From Gammaproteobacteria bacterium (lineage in GTDB: Bacteria; Pseudomonadota; Gammaproteobacteria; Pseudomonadales; Pseudohongiellaceae): a stretch of DNA of 64,000 bases. Position numbers and translations under genes: made by a program. A model generated the notes under the pieces. That model saw only the letters and a program-made list of their open reading frames with translations. It searched no databases and had not been told where the DNA came from. Below, piece after piece: positions 13,593 through 23,600 of the stretch; within the stretch, counting starts at the first letter, position 1; each line of letters begins with the position of its first letter. Location of the stretch: positions 2,604,001 through 2,668,000 of the forward strand of contig JAWKZW010000001.1 in assembly GCA_041395725.1 (NCBI GenBank), written 5' to 3'.

Positions 13593-15257
13593 TCAGATAT
13601 CCCCTTGCCGCGCAGCCTGGATCATATGATCGGCGGCCCGGAAAGCCAGCGCCATAATGGTCATGGTGGGTTGTCCGCGCCCGGAGGTGACCAGGCTGCC
13701 GCCGTCAACCATGAACAGGTTCGGCACGTCGTGGGCGCGATTGTATCTGTCCACCACCGAGGAGGCGGGGTCGTCTCCCATGCGACAGGTGCCCAGCAGG
13801 TGCACACCGCCGGTCTGGCCATTGGCCGCGTAGTTGCCGCTGGAAATCTTGATGGCCCCGGCGGCCTCCATCAGTTCCCGTGAGCGGTCCAGGAAAAAAT
13901 TCATGGTGGCAAAGTCATCGGGATGATTCATGAAAGTGGTGCGCAAAGCGGGCCGGCCCCACTTGTCTTTAACCTCGGGATCCAGGCTCACGTTGTTTCT
14001 GGACAATGGCAGGCTGGTGGTATGTCCATTGAATGAGCAGGTGTGTGAGAACTCCCGCTCCAGGTTCTGCTTGAATTCGCTACCCCAGCTCGCGCCACCA
14101 AAGGGGCTGCCGCGCATGGCGAAAGCCATCGGTAAACCTCGCGACAGATGGCGCGCATCGATACCACCGCCGCCGTAGAATCCGTGGCTCGAGTCGATGC
14201 TGTAGAAGTCGTGAATTACCCGGGTGGTGGGGACGCTCTTATGGGCATTGATCGGGTGCTCGAACAGGCCGGCGATAGAAGACGAGCCGTTGAACATCAG
14301 GTTCTTACCCACCATGCCGCTGCCGTTGGCCAGGCCATCCGGAAAGCGGCTGGATTCGGACAGGAGCAGCAGGCGAGGGGTTTCCGCGCCATTGGCGCAT
14401 AGCACTACGGCCTTCGCCTTTTGAGCCTGAACAGTGCCATCCTCCTCCCAGTAAACCACTTCGGTTACGCGGCCGTTGCTGTCAGTATCTACCCGCGACA
14501 CGGTGCAGCCGGTACGTAACTCGCAATTGCCGGACCCCAGAGCCTCGGGGATCATTGCCACGGCGGTGGACGACTTGGCGCCCACTTCGCAACCGAAGCC
14601 CAGACAGAAGCCACAGTTAACGCAGCCGGGTCGGCCATTGAGTGTGCCGGATAGGATGGCGTGGGGCTGGGGATAAGCCGTCCAGCCCAGTTTCCTGGCA
14701 GCCCGTTCCAGCAGAACGCCCGAGGATTTGACTGCCAGCGGCGGTAGTGGATAGTCCCTGGAGCGGGGCGGGTCCCATGGCCCCTGCAGGCCCGACATGC
14801 CGATCTCCCACTCCACCCTGGTGTAGTAGGGTTCCAGCTCTTCGTAGGTGATCGGCCAGTCGGTAAAATTGGTGCCAGGTATCTCACCCCGAACAGAGCG
14901 TTCCATGAAATCGATAGGACGCAGGCGCCAGAAGTTGCCCGAGTAGTGAGCGCTGCTGCCACCGACATTGTGCGCGTAACCCAATACGGCCCGGTCGGCA
15001 ATTTCGGCTTTTTCGTGTTCGTAGCGTCGGAAGGTCTGGGGATGCCCTTTGCGGGGGCCCCAGACCAGCTCTTCGTTCTCAGTCACCGCCCATTCGTCAT
15101 GGGTAAAGTCGGACGGTTGCAGATAGGGGCCCTGTTCCAGAACGACCGTGGAAAAGCCTGCCATGGACAACTCCCGGGCCACGATTCCGCCGGCAGAACC
15201 GGAGCCAACCACGACAAAATCCACTTCTTCACGGGTTGGAAAGGATGCCTGTGCCAT
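13593..15257 (-). CDS. GMC-family FAD oxidoreductase
   Basis: This 554-residue protein has the N-terminal dinucleotide-binding motif VDFVVVGSGSAGGIVARELS and a GMC C-terminal domain. The C-terminal domain ends with HLLGTCRMGDDPASSVVD, then DVPNLFMVDGGSLVTSGRGQ, then an ADHMI helix. The cysteines at residues ~213-226 (CVNCGFCLGFGCEVGAKSS) are typical of the gluconate 2-dehydrogenase/sorbitol dehydrogenase-like branch. The partner small-subunit gene ends 2 bp upstream. No signal peptide is present, so export would be by hitch-hiking on the Tat-borne subunit 3. Substrate unknown; probably a sugar, polyol or alcohol. Confidence 0.88.
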   Translation of the reverse strand: MAQASFPTREEVDFVVVGSGSAGGIVARELSMAGFSTVVLEQGPYLQPSDFTHDEWAVTENEELVWGPRKGHPQTFRRYEHEKAEIADRAVLGYAHNVGGSSAHYSGNFWRLRPIDFMERSVRGEIPGTNFTDWPITYEELEPYYTRVEWEIGMSGLQGPWDPPRSRDYPLPPLAVKSSGVLLERAARKLGWTAYPQPHAILSGTLNGRPGCVNCGFCLGFGCEVGAKSSTAVAMIPEALGSGNCELRTGCTVSRVDTDSNGRVTEVVYWEEDGTVQAQKAKAVVLCANGAETPRLLLLSESSRFPDGLANGSGMVGKNLMFNGSSSIAGLFEHPINAHKSVPTTRVIHDFYSIDSSHGFYGGGGIDARHLSRGLPMAFAMRGSPFGGASWGSEFKQNLEREFSHTCSFNGHTTSLPLSRNNVSLDPEVKDKWGRPALRTTFMNHPDDFATMNFFLDRSRELMEAAGAIKISSGNYAANGQTGGVHLLGTCRMGDDPASSVVDRYNRAHDVPNLFMVDGGSLVTSGRGQPTMTIMALAFRAADHMIQAARQGDI

Positions 15258-15259
15258 GC

Positions 15260-15841
15260 TTATTCTCCTGTTGCCATGTATTCGGCGTCGTAATGGCCAT
15301 AGGGTGCCTGCCAGACGTGACGGTCCTCGAAACCTATCAGTTGCCAGCCGATCTGATCCCGGTTGCCACCGTAGGCGGGTGAAGCAAACGTTCCGGCGAC
15401 GGTCAGATAACGCATGGTGTTAAAGAAAGCGGTTTGTTCGATTCCCCGTAGCAGTGAATCCTGCTGCTCGGCTGTCAGTGTGTAAAATGTGGCGCTGCCG
15501 AAAATTGTCTTGCAGGTGGTCAGCAGCTCAGCCAGGCCCTCGCGCATGGTCGGTAGTACCTCTGCGCGACTGCTGCTCAGTATGTTGTCGATAAAATAGA
15601 TCACTCCCGCTTCCGTAGCACCGGGTGTCTCGTCGGTGGGAATGATTCGTGCCGCAATGGCGGCATATTCCCTGGCCTCCCAGGCGCTCAATGCTGAGAA
15701 CGGTCGGGCCGACTCCATGGCCGCCTGGGCTTCCTTGCCAGCCGCCAGCAAAGAGGGGATTGTCAGTACCAGCAGCGAATTTTTCGCGTTTTCTGTGGCC
15801 GATTTAAGAAACGCACGGCGGCTAAGAGCTTGTTCGTTCAA
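15260..15841 (-). CDS. Gluconate 2-dehydrogenase subunit 3-like, Tat-exported
   Basis: This 193-residue protein has a twin-arginine signal, LSRRAFLKSATENAKNSLLV, and an AQA-type cleavage region near residue 40. The mature part has the subunit-3 pattern: AAIAARIIPTDETPGATEAG, then YIDNILS, then LTAEQQDSLLRGIEQTAFFN, then PAYGGNRDQIGWQLIGFED. It is the usual small partner of GMC dehydrogenases in the periplasm. The GMC gene starts 2 bp after its stop. A second pair of the same kind is at 31784-34181. Confidence 0.87.
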   Translation of the reverse strand: MNEQALSRRAFLKSATENAKNSLLVLTIPSLLAAGKEAQAAMESARPFSALSAWEAREYAAIAARIIPTDETPGATEAGVIYFIDNILSSSRAEVLPTMREGLAELLTTCKTIFGSATFYTLTAEQQDSLLRGIEQTAFFNTMRYLTVAGTFASPAYGGNRDQIGWQLIGFEDRHVWQAPYGHYDAEYMATGE

Positions 15842-15937
15842 GTGAGTCTCCCGGGGTGACGGATAACAGGATCAAGGATGCCAATGGCGCCAAGGCGCAC
15901 TATCTGTTTTGCCTAAGCAAAACCCACGCCACAGCTG

Positions 15938-17131
15938 TCAATTCAGCGGCGAGCCTTTAATCCCGGGGCATTGGAAAAAATTTGACAGCAGGGAAGCTGG
16001 CATGTCCGACCTCATCGGGTGCACTGAGGCTGACGCGCTCCCCGGAATGGTGCGCTGCACAATCCGCCGGGGCCCGTTGTGGGGCTTACCGAGGGCCAGG
16101 GCTGCAGTGGGGCCGGGAACCGGCATGATGAGGTGGTTGCTGATACCCGCCTCGAGACGCAGGTTGGCAAACATGTTAATCGCCTGCGCCGACTTGAGTC
16201 CGAGGCAGGGCATCAGGCAGTTAACAAACAGCAGCAGTGTCGTGAGTCCACCCACCAGCAAGCCCGGGCCAGCACCGCGGACTGCCGTCTTCGACCCGGG
16301 GGCTTTTCCGTAGCGCAAGACCAGCCAGCAGAATGGCAGCACTGCCGGTAACAGCAGGATCGTCACCAGGGAGTAGGCGCCGTAAATGCCCCCCAGCATC
16401 ATTAATCCCACCGTGATTGCAAAGGCAAGGAGATACATGGGGTCGGTTGCCCGGGCGCGGATCGACTGCATTTCTGGTGAGCTGACGATGGCTTTTGCGG
16501 CTTCATTGCCAATGAACAGGGAATGCAGGGTAATGGAAAGCACGGTGAAGGTGATGTACATGGCGTAACTGCTCAGGGCCAGCAGCATGTGGAAAAGAAT
16601 CCCGCCGGCTATTCCGATATGTCTCAGTCGACGGGACAGCAGCATGACGATCAGAGCGCCTTCAACCAGAAAAGTGCCGTAAATCGCCGAGTAGTCAACC
16701 ATTGGCCCTTCCAGTAAGCGTAACGGGACCGGCATTTTCTGCCACAGGGCCACGGCGCAGCTGGTAAGGGGGTTGAGAAAATCGGAATTGATCTTGTGGA
16801 AGATTCCAAAAAAGTACATGACCAGCAGGGCGCCCTGTCCAACCGGTGCAAAGCGCCGGAAGATTGCCTGCCAGTCACTGCCCCGGGCCCAGGCGGTAAA
16901 GAACGAAAGCCAGTATCCAAGCAGCAGGATATTCCTGATCAGGGTGTGATTGGATTGTACCGGTGCCTGCACGACAGCGCTCACGGTACTGACCACCATT
17001 AACAACCACAACAGGCGTGCCGATGCCGGTCGAAAAAACAGCGCCAGCGCAGCGCCCAGCAGCACAGCCTGGTCAAGCCCGGTTGAAGCGGTTAAAAGTG
17101 TCGACTGGCGTCGATAGCAGGGCGAGAGCAT
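15938..17131 (-). CDS. HTTM-like polytopic membrane protein
   Basis: This has about 397 residues with eight or more hydrophobic segments. YFFGIFHKINSDFLNPLTSC and YITFTVLSITLHSLF resemble HTTM / vitamin K-dependent carboxylase-like membrane domains. The start is uncertain. ATG 17131 overlaps the DCC1 gene by 59 bp, and a GTG at 17065, 8 bp after the DCC1 stop, is also possible. The usual first HTTM helix seems missing. DCC1-type thioredoxin proteins and HTTM proteins often occur together, which fits the coupling. The C-terminal 60 residues are hydrophilic and not recognised. Confidence 0.7.
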   Translation of the reverse strand: MLSPCYRRQSTLLTASTGLDQAVLLGAALALFFRPASARLLWLLMVVSTVSAVVQAPVQSNHTLIRNILLLGYWLSFFTAWARGSDWQAIFRRFAPVGQGALLVMYFFGIFHKINSDFLNPLTSCAVALWQKMPVPLRLLEGPMVDYSAIYGTFLVEGALIVMLLSRRLRHIGIAGGILFHMLLALSSYAMYITFTVLSITLHSLFIGNEAAKAIVSSPEMQSIRARATDPMYLLAFAITVGLMMLGGIYGAYSLVTILLLPAVLPFCWLVLRYGKAPGSKTAVRGAGPGLLVGGLTTLLLFVNCLMPCLGLKSAQAINMFANLRLEAGISNHLIMPVPGPTAALALGKPHNGPRRIVQRTIPGSASASVHPMRSDMPASLLSNFFQCPGIKGSPLN

Positions 17132-17345
17132 TGACCGCGTCGGCGCCGCCAAGCCGTTTCCCGTCCAGGTCGACAACCATGCCCTCGTCGAGGTTGAAGC
17201 CTTGCCGTTCCAGACCGCGGCGACCTTCTTCGTCGTGGCGAAGGTCTTGAAGTTGTACCGATCCGGCGGTCTCCTTCAGTTTAATGAAGTGCACGTAGCG
17301 ATCGCAGAACGGGCAGTTGCCGTCGTAATAGATAATCACTGACAA
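17073..17345 (-). CDS. DCC1-like thiol-disulfide oxidoreductase (DUF393)
   Basis: This 90-residue protein begins SVIIYYDGNCPFCDRYVHFI, the 'DG.CP.C' start of the DCC1/DUF393 family with a redox CPFC. It continues with LQDLRHDEEGRRGLERQGF and the family's GGADAVNALALLSTP. Most members run 20-40 residues longer, so the C-terminus looks short: it stops at TGA just where the HTTM-like frame takes over. The pair may be a coupled operon or a gene altered by a frameshift. Confidence 0.8.
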   Translation of the reverse strand: MSVIIYYDGNCPFCDRYVHFIKLKETAGSVQLQDLRHDEEGRRGLERQGFNLDEGMVVDLDGKRLGGADAVNALALLSTPVDTFNRFNRA

Positions 17346-17829
17346 GAGGCTGTTTCTCTTTGGCGTAGGGCAACCCGACGTGCCGGTAAATAATCAGGGG
17401 TTCTATAGTGTATCGGTTAAATGCGCCAAAACTCTGGTTGAATTGGCGCCGGCAATCTCCTGGCGCAGTGGTCGGAAAAGGATTACGGATCGCCTGCGAT
17501 AGTGTTATAAATGCCTGCTGTTCCGGGTTGGCGCTGCGGTCGTGCCGGTTTTACTGGCGCACTTTCACACCGCTTCTGGTAAATTGCCCTGTCAGGCCGA
17601 TGCAGGCCGGCGGCGATGGGCCTGACCAGCCAGCTGCAAGCGGGGACAGAGCATCGTGGGAGCGAATCAGGGGTTCCTCAAGCTGGAGCACTGTCTACGA
17701 CAAACCAGTGTGAGCAGACCCTGAGGAATCTCCGATTAATTACCCACAGCGTTGCAGCAGTTAATCTCTGTTTCCTGGTTAATTTGTAAAGCACCAATAC
17801 TGAAAAGCTCTCAAGGCGTACTCCACTCC
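17346..17829. other. Intergenic region with repeat copy 2
   Basis: No supported gene lies here. It contains the paired arms of the dispersed repeat and the leader of the membrane gene at 17830. The frame that extends that gene upstream to 17752 runs through the repeat and is probably not translated. Confidence 0.4.
17663..17760. repeat. Dispersed REP-like repeat, copy 2 (paired arms)
   Basis: One arm, AATCAGGGGTTCCTCA, lies at 17665-17680. The opposite arm, TGAGGAATCTCCGATTAATT, starts at 17722 and is followed by ACCCACAGCGTTGCAG. The layout matches copy 1 with a longer spacer. Confidence 0.55.
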
Positions 17830-18996
17830 ATGGCACCCAAGATCAGACTGGACGTGAATGCAATCGCCCCCCCTATCCTCCTCGCGGGACTGCTGGCGGC
17901 CATGGCGCTGACGGCGCTCGAGTCTCCTCTCTACACCTGGGATCTGGTTCCCTATGTGGCAACCACGCTTGCCGACGCACAGACAGATCCTGAAACGCTG
18001 CACCGGGCAACCTACGCGCAACTGCGGGCGACGTTGCCGGCACCGGCCTATGAGTTTCTGACCAGCGGGCCTTACGCTGCCCGGATGGCCGAGGATGCCT
18101 TGCAGTTCAGCAGTCAGCTCCCGCTGTACCAGGTCAAGCCCGGCTATATCTGGCTGCTCAGGCTGCTGGACGTTTTCGGGCTGGAGCCGGTTTCCGCAGT
18201 CATGCTGCTGTCGCTGCTACCGGGACTGCTTATCGTCCTGTTGCTGTTTGTCTGGGTCCAGCCCCTGACAGGCGCATGGCCGGCACTGGGGATTGCTGCT
18301 CTGTTCATCCCCTCGGCGCGACTGGTCGACATCTCCCGGGTGGGGGTGCCGGATAATCTTTCTGCGTTTGTGTTGTTATTGGCCGTGTATGGTATGACCG
18401 CCCGACAGTGGCGTTCCGCCAGTTTCGGACTGTTGCTTTTCGCTATAGCGGTACGACTGAATAACATCGTGTTTGTGGCGTCGCTGCTTGCTGTGATGGG
18501 GCTGTCTGCCTGCCGGAAGAACAACTGGCGTCCTGACAGAAGCCTGGCGCCGATCGGTTTTGCGCTGGCCGCCAGTGTCAGTGTTTACATGGCTATCGCC
18601 ATCCGCAACGGCCATCAGTGGTGGAGGCTGTTCCATCATACATTCGTGGCCCCCATTTATGATCTGAACAGCTTTGACGAGTCTTTCTCGGCGCAGGTTT
18701 ACCTGGATGTGCTCGCCTCTGCAATGGGTCAGATCCTGGCCAGTGGTGCCACGCTGAATACAGTCCTGCCGGTGTTTCTGCTCCTTGGGTCAGTCGCGGC
18801 GTTGCTGCCAGGAGCCAGGCGCTCGCCTCTTCTGGGGGTTATGGCTGTCATCCCGCCGACCTTGCTGGTCTACTTTCTGATGTTTCCGTTAGTGCCCGGC
18901 TGGGATCGTTTCTTCACGCCTTTCTACGCGCTGGCCGTGGTGTTTGCCTGTGACGCAGCTGCCAAAGAGGGAGGGGACAGACCACGTTTAATCTGA
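17830..18996 (+). CDS. Polytopic inner-membrane protein, GT-C-like
   Basis: This has 388 residues from the ATG at 17830 and about eight to ten transmembrane helices. A periplasmic loop after the first helix contains SPLYTWDLVPYVATTLADAQ, with acidic residues where GT-C glycosyltransferases carry their catalytic Asp. Later SARLVDISRVGVPDNLSAF and VRLNNIVFV resemble dolichyl-phosphate-sugar-type transferase membrane cores. No named family could be assigned firmly. Single gene, flanked by a repeat and the convergent lytic transglycosylase. Confidence 0.6.
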   Translation: MAPKIRLDVNAIAPPILLAGLLAAMALTALESPLYTWDLVPYVATTLADAQTDPETLHRATYAQLRATLPAPAYEFLTSGPYAARMAEDALQFSSQLPLYQVKPGYIWLLRLLDVFGLEPVSAVMLLSLLPGLLIVLLLFVWVQPLTGAWPALGIAALFIPSARLVDISRVGVPDNLSAFVLLLAVYGMTARQWRSASFGLLLFAIAVRLNNIVFVASLLAVMGLSACRKNNWRPDRSLAPIGFALAASVSVYMAIAIRNGHQWWRLFHHTFVAPIYDLNSFDESFSAQVYLDVLASAMGQILASGATLNTVLPVFLLLGSVAALLPGARRSPLLGVMAVIPPTLLVYFLMFPLVPGWDRFFTPFYALAVVFACDAAAKEGGDRPRLI

Positions 18997-19125
18997 ACGG
19001 GTTGGCGGTCTGTCAATCCTTCCCCGCTCCGTTCGCTGGCCAAGGGTAAGCTTCCCCAACAAATAGAATATCACCCACGATAAACCACAACTTCTGCAGA
19101 AAAACGTGGTCTGTCCCCTGTATTG

Positions 19126-19944
19126 TTACTGGTTCCTGCCGGGGTTGTAGCGCAGGTACGCAGGCAGATACTGGTAGCCCAGGGCGCGCTGGAAACGTGC
19201 TACATATTCTGTGCGGGTGAATGCCGGAAAAGATTCCAGTTGGCAGGTCTTGCCGAGGTCGTTGCGGTAAGTCAGGTAATTGGGCCCGGCATTGTAGGCG
19301 GCCGCAATCAGGTTGCGATAGTGTGTCGAGCGCTCCTTGCCTGCCTCTTCGAAGCCGCAATGCCTGGCGATCTGCTCTTCGATATACAGTATGTACTTAA
19401 GGCCGGCCTGCAGGTTGGTGCTTGGATCCTGCACCCGCGGCAGGCCCATCTGCTGGCCGGTGGTTGGCAGGACCTGAAAAGCACCGATGGCTCCTGCCGA
19501 ACTGGGCGAAACGTTCGGATGAAACTGGCTTTCCACGTACATGATCGCAGCGGACAGCTGAAAGCGGGACGCCGGTGAAAGCGTAAGAATCGAATCGCCA
19601 CCGGCAGTTTTCCAGGCGGCAGGTTGGGCCATGCTGCGTAACTTTTTCCCGCTGCCGAAGCGGCTGTTGCGAAAATCTTCGGGAAAGAAGGACAGCAGGT
19701 GGTCCATCAGGCAGCGCTCCACATAAACAATCGGCTGTTCCCTGACCTTGATGCTCCACGGCTGTCGAGCCTGGCCGTCGGCACGCAGAAAGTCTCCGTT
19801 GGCTGCGACCTGGCAGGGAGACAGATTGCCATTGGCCATAGCCGTGACCGACCAGCTCAGCAATAACAGGCCCCCAAGGCTGAAAGCCCGGCGGGCAAGC
19901 GGATGGTGCAGTATTCTGGCCAGGCGTGGGGCTGAGTTTTTCAT
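19126..19944 (-). CDS. Lytic transglycosylase (SLT domain)
   Basis: This is a 272-residue exported protein with an N-terminal hydrophobic signal ending near TAMANG (residue ~38). The SLT fold is at about 125-250: IMYVESQFHPNVSPSSAGAI carries the catalytic Glu, then GAFQVLPTTGQQMGLP, then AAAYNAGPNYL and FTRTEYVARF. It cleaves peptidoglycan glycan strands to 1,6-anhydro products in the periplasm. The N-terminal 100 residues before the SLT domain are not recognised. Confidence 0.85.
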   Translation of the reverse strand: MKNSAPRLARILHHPLARRAFSLGGLLLLSWSVTAMANGNLSPCQVAANGDFLRADGQARQPWSIKVREQPIVYVERCLMDHLLSFFPEDFRNSRFGSGKKLRSMAQPAAWKTAGGDSILTLSPASRFQLSAAIMYVESQFHPNVSPSSAGAIGAFQVLPTTGQQMGLPRVQDPSTNLQAGLKYILYIEEQIARHCGFEEAGKERSTHYRNLIAAAYNAGPNYLTYRNDLGKTCQLESFPAFTRTEYVARFQRALGYQYLPAYLRYNPGRNQ

Positions 19945-20411
19945 AACTGTTCTGGAAAAATACCTTGGTCTGTGGGCGCGCGACTGTGTTTTATTTCACA
20001 GCCTGGATTAACTGGCGGTACTCGCCGGGCAAGCTCTGATTGATTACCAACTCGGTGCAGTGGTGCCGGCCAGGCTCCGCCGGGTGGGGCCTGTCGGGTG
20101 CCCCTGCGCCGTTGTCGCGCTTGGCAGGGGAGCAACCATTCCCTGCCCAGGTTGCCTGGCAGCAGCGCCCGGCAGACTCATGCAGCGCGTTGTGGTAATT
20201 AATCAGAGCTTCCGTTAGCGAAAGGTTCCTCAGGCGATCCAGCGAGCAGGTCTGTGCGAACCAGGACACCTGCAGGGCACATTGCTCGACAGCCGGTTAA
20301 TCTGTGCTTTCTCAGTCTTTAAGATCGGCAGCGACGGGATGGATGTTACCCAAAGAGATGAAAAGCTACCGGGTGAGAATCTCAGATGCTCGACTGCGCG
20401 GGGAGGCTGAC
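19945..20411. other. Intergenic region with repeat copy 3
   Basis: About 470 bp without a convincing gene. The only frame (19991-20269, minus) is built largely from the dispersed repeat, which alone yields LTEALINYHNAL in translation, so it is rejected. Confidence 0.4.
20181..20234 (-). repeat. Dispersed REP-like repeat, copy 3
   Basis: Read on the minus strand it gives GAACCTTT..., then GCTCTGATTAATTACCACAA, then CGCGCTGC. This is the same word order as copies 1, 4 and 5. Confidence 0.6.
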
Positions 20412-20639
20412 TTAGCCCTGGAATAGAAAACGGGGCACTTCGCCGCCGTCTACCGTGACTGTCCCGGTGAACATCTGCAGGGGTCTTACCCAGAGCCCGC
20501 CTTCGCCGTAGAGGGGGCGGTACACCACCAGTTCCTCCTCGGTTTCACTGTGCCGTGCCACGCCGATTACCTCATAAAGGTTTCCTTTGTAATGGCGGTA
20601 TTTGCCGGGTTTCAGCGAAGCGTTATTGTCAGGGACCAT
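20412..20639 (-). CDS. DUF1653 family protein
   Basis: This 75-residue protein has LKPGKYRHYKGNLYEVIGVA, then HSETEEELVVYRPLYG, then GLWVRPLQMFTGTV. This is the complete signature of the small DUF1653 family. It is cytosolic, probably a compact beta-barrel, and its role is unknown. It lies 15 bp downstream of the hybrid kinase gene on the same strand and may be read from the same transcript. Confidence 0.85.
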   Translation of the reverse strand: MVPDNNASLKPGKYRHYKGNLYEVIGVARHSETEEELVVYRPLYGEGGLWVRPLQMFTGTVTVDGGEVPRFLFQG

Positions 20640-20654
20640 GATGGTACTCCAATT

Positions 20655-23600
20655 TCAGTTCAATGCAGATCTGGCTGCCTCAAGATGCTGTGCTGCGACG
20701 GTAAAATCAAATACATCGAGCGCTTCCAGCAAGGCCTGTAACTCAGCGGTACCGGGCGCCCCTGGGGGCAGACCGGCCAGCAGACTTTCGCCGGTATCGG
20801 CAGCCGCAGGATTGCTGCCGGCGATTTCCTCCGTCAGTTGATCCAGCAGGGCTGTAAAACCGGATTGATCGAGCTGTCGGGATTCTCCGGCCGGGGCACC
20901 GGCCACCTGGACTTTCTCTATGGAGTGGTGCAGTTCCTGAAGCCGCTGTTCAAGGTCGACGAGGACCTCGTCTGTCAGCTCCTCGCCATTCTTCAGCTTT
21001 CCTTCCAGAGTGCCCGCCAGTTCGCCGACAGCGTCGGCACCCAGATTATTGGCGATGCCTCGTAACTTGTGTGCCAGCTGGCTGGCGCTTTCGGTCTGTC
21101 CCTCTGCCACCATGATTTTCAGTCTTTCGGCACAATTCAGGTAGTCAGTCGCCAGGTCTTTGAGCAGTTTCAGGTACAGACGGCTGTTCCCTCCAACCCG
21201 GTTGAGACCTTCCTTGATTCGCAGGCCTGGCAGGAATTCCGGCAGTTCGGCCGGGGCGGGATTGGCGTCCTCCGCCTGGGGTTCCGCCGCTGCGCGATCG
21301 CCGGGCGTAATCCATTGCAACAGGTGCCGGAGCAGCTGCTGCGGGTTGATGGGCTTCGGGATGTGATCATTCATTCCGGATCGGGTCGCGCGGGCACGGT
21401 CCTGAGCGGAAAAATTTGCGGTTACTGCCAGAACAGGCAGTGCGTCGTGACGCCCGCTGGCGCGAATCGACTCGGTCGCCGTGAATCCGTCCATTACCGG
21501 CATCTGCAGATCCATCAGCACGCAGTCATAGGCTTGCTGATTAACCATGGCGACGGCCTGTTTTCCGTCGCTGGCGGTGTCAACCCGGAAACCGGCCTGC
21601 CTGAGAATCTCGCTGGCTATCTGAAGATTAATTTCTGAATCGTCCACAACCAGAATCAGCGCTCCCCGAATGGGGGACAGATCTATTTCTTTTTCTTCAG
21701 GCTGGGTGTGTTCCAGTTTCGCAGGGGCGGCGTACTGTTCAGGTACCGAGAAGTCAAGATCAAAACTGAATTCACTGCCTTCACCCTCTGTGCTGGTGAC
21801 CTGAATTTCACCACCCATCAGGTTCGTCAGTTGCTGCGCCGTTGCCAGGCCGAGGCCGGTACCCCCGTAGGCTCGGGTAAAGCTGTTATCGGCCTGTTGA
21901 AAGCCCTCGAACAGTTTTTCCAGGTGCAATTCGGCAATTCCGATTCCTGTGTCGGTTATCCGGAAGCGGATTCGCACCGTGGCAGCGGTGCTCTCCATAA
22001 TCTCCGCAGTCACTGCGATCCGGCCCCTTCTCGTGAACTTGATCCCGTTACCGATCAGGTTGCGCAATACCGTGGCCAGCTTTCTGGCGTCGCCCAGCAA
22101 GGTGGCTGGAATCCGGTCATCACAGTCGAAACTGATGGTCAGATCACCCGGCTCACCGAGCTGTTCCCGAGCGGCTAATTCCAGCTCATTCAGCAGGCGC
22201 CGCAGATCGAAGGCCTCACTGGTGTATTGCAGTTCGCCAGCCTGCAGCTTGGAAAAGTCCAGGACGCTGTCAATGATGCCTTTCAGGTTGGCGGCCGAGG
22301 CGTCGATTTTGGTCAGGTAGTCCCGTTGCTGATCGTCGAGCCCGGTCTGCAGCCCCAGATGAGTCAGGCCGATGATCGCGTTCAGCGGGGTGCGCAACTC
22401 ATGGCTCATATTGGCAAGGAACTGCTCCTTGATCGCGTTGGCTTCCTGCAGCTTGCGGTTGCTTTGGCGTAAGTCTGCCGTGTGTTCTTCCACGGACACC
22501 TCGAGTTTGGCCAGGGTTGCCGTATAGTGGTTGGCCATCAGCACCGCCATCAGTAACACGGTCATGGCAAAGACGATATTGATTGTTGTGGCAGTACCGA
22601 GCAAGGCACCGTTCATGAAAATGTCATTGATCAGCGAGATCAGCAGAATCAGCAACAGGGCGGTTAGCGCGGCAGCTTCCCGGTTGCCCCGATAGGCATG
22701 CCAGCCCATCAGGCTGGCAGTATAAAGAGCCCAGATTGCCGCCAGATACTGGAAGTAGGGCAGGGTCAGATAATGAATGGCAAACGTCGGGATTACAGCG
22801 ACCACCAGCGCAAACAACAGGAAAACAACTTTGAAGCTGCGCATTGCCCTGTTGAGGGGAATCCTGGCGATACGGCACAGTACTTCGATGGCAAGAAAGG
22901 GCAGCAGGAAAAGCGCCGTATATTCTATTTTTAAGTGCCATAGGAACGCCAGGTCCAGGTTAAAGCGCCACTGGCTGGTTTCCATGGAATACAGCGCGAG
23001 GCCAATGGCAAACCAGCCGAACCAGAAAAACTCCCGCATGGCGGGATTGCGACGGGCAATAAAAAGGTGGTACAGCCCGATGGCGAGGTAAAGGGTTGCC
23101 ATCAGCATATTGGGGACCAGGCTGCGCTCCGTTGCGAGCCGACTCAGGTCTGCTGTCTTGCCCAGTAGAAAGGGTCCCGCGTAGGGCCCGCTGGCACCGC
23201 CTGAACCGATGCCTTCATAGCGCCAGACTCGTAATGCGAGTAACAGTTCGCCCCGGTTATTCAGCGCAGTGGGAGGGATCTCATAAATGGCGTGCTGGTT
23301 GTAGCGCGGGCTTGCCTCGGGAGGCAATTGACCGATTCCGCCGAGCTTCTGCCCGCCCGCATAGATCTCGTAAGCACTCTCGACAGCGCCCAGCATAATG
23401 GCCATGTTGTTCACGGTGTCTGAAAGACCGGGTTGCGTCAGGTCAAGCTGAAGGGTGGTGCGGTACCAGCCCATGCCGCTGTGACCCGGATACCCCTCGG
23501 GAGACTGACTCGGTACCGTTACCCGATCCCACTGGCTGTCGTCGAAATCCCTGCCGGCCCAGGCGGGATCGTCTCCCGGCCTGAAGCGCCATTCCCCAGC

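Noticed and set aside
19991..20269. 92-residue frame on the minus strand
   Set aside because: It is largely a translation of dispersed repeat copy 3, has no ribosome site and low-complexity Pro/Gly/Arg content.
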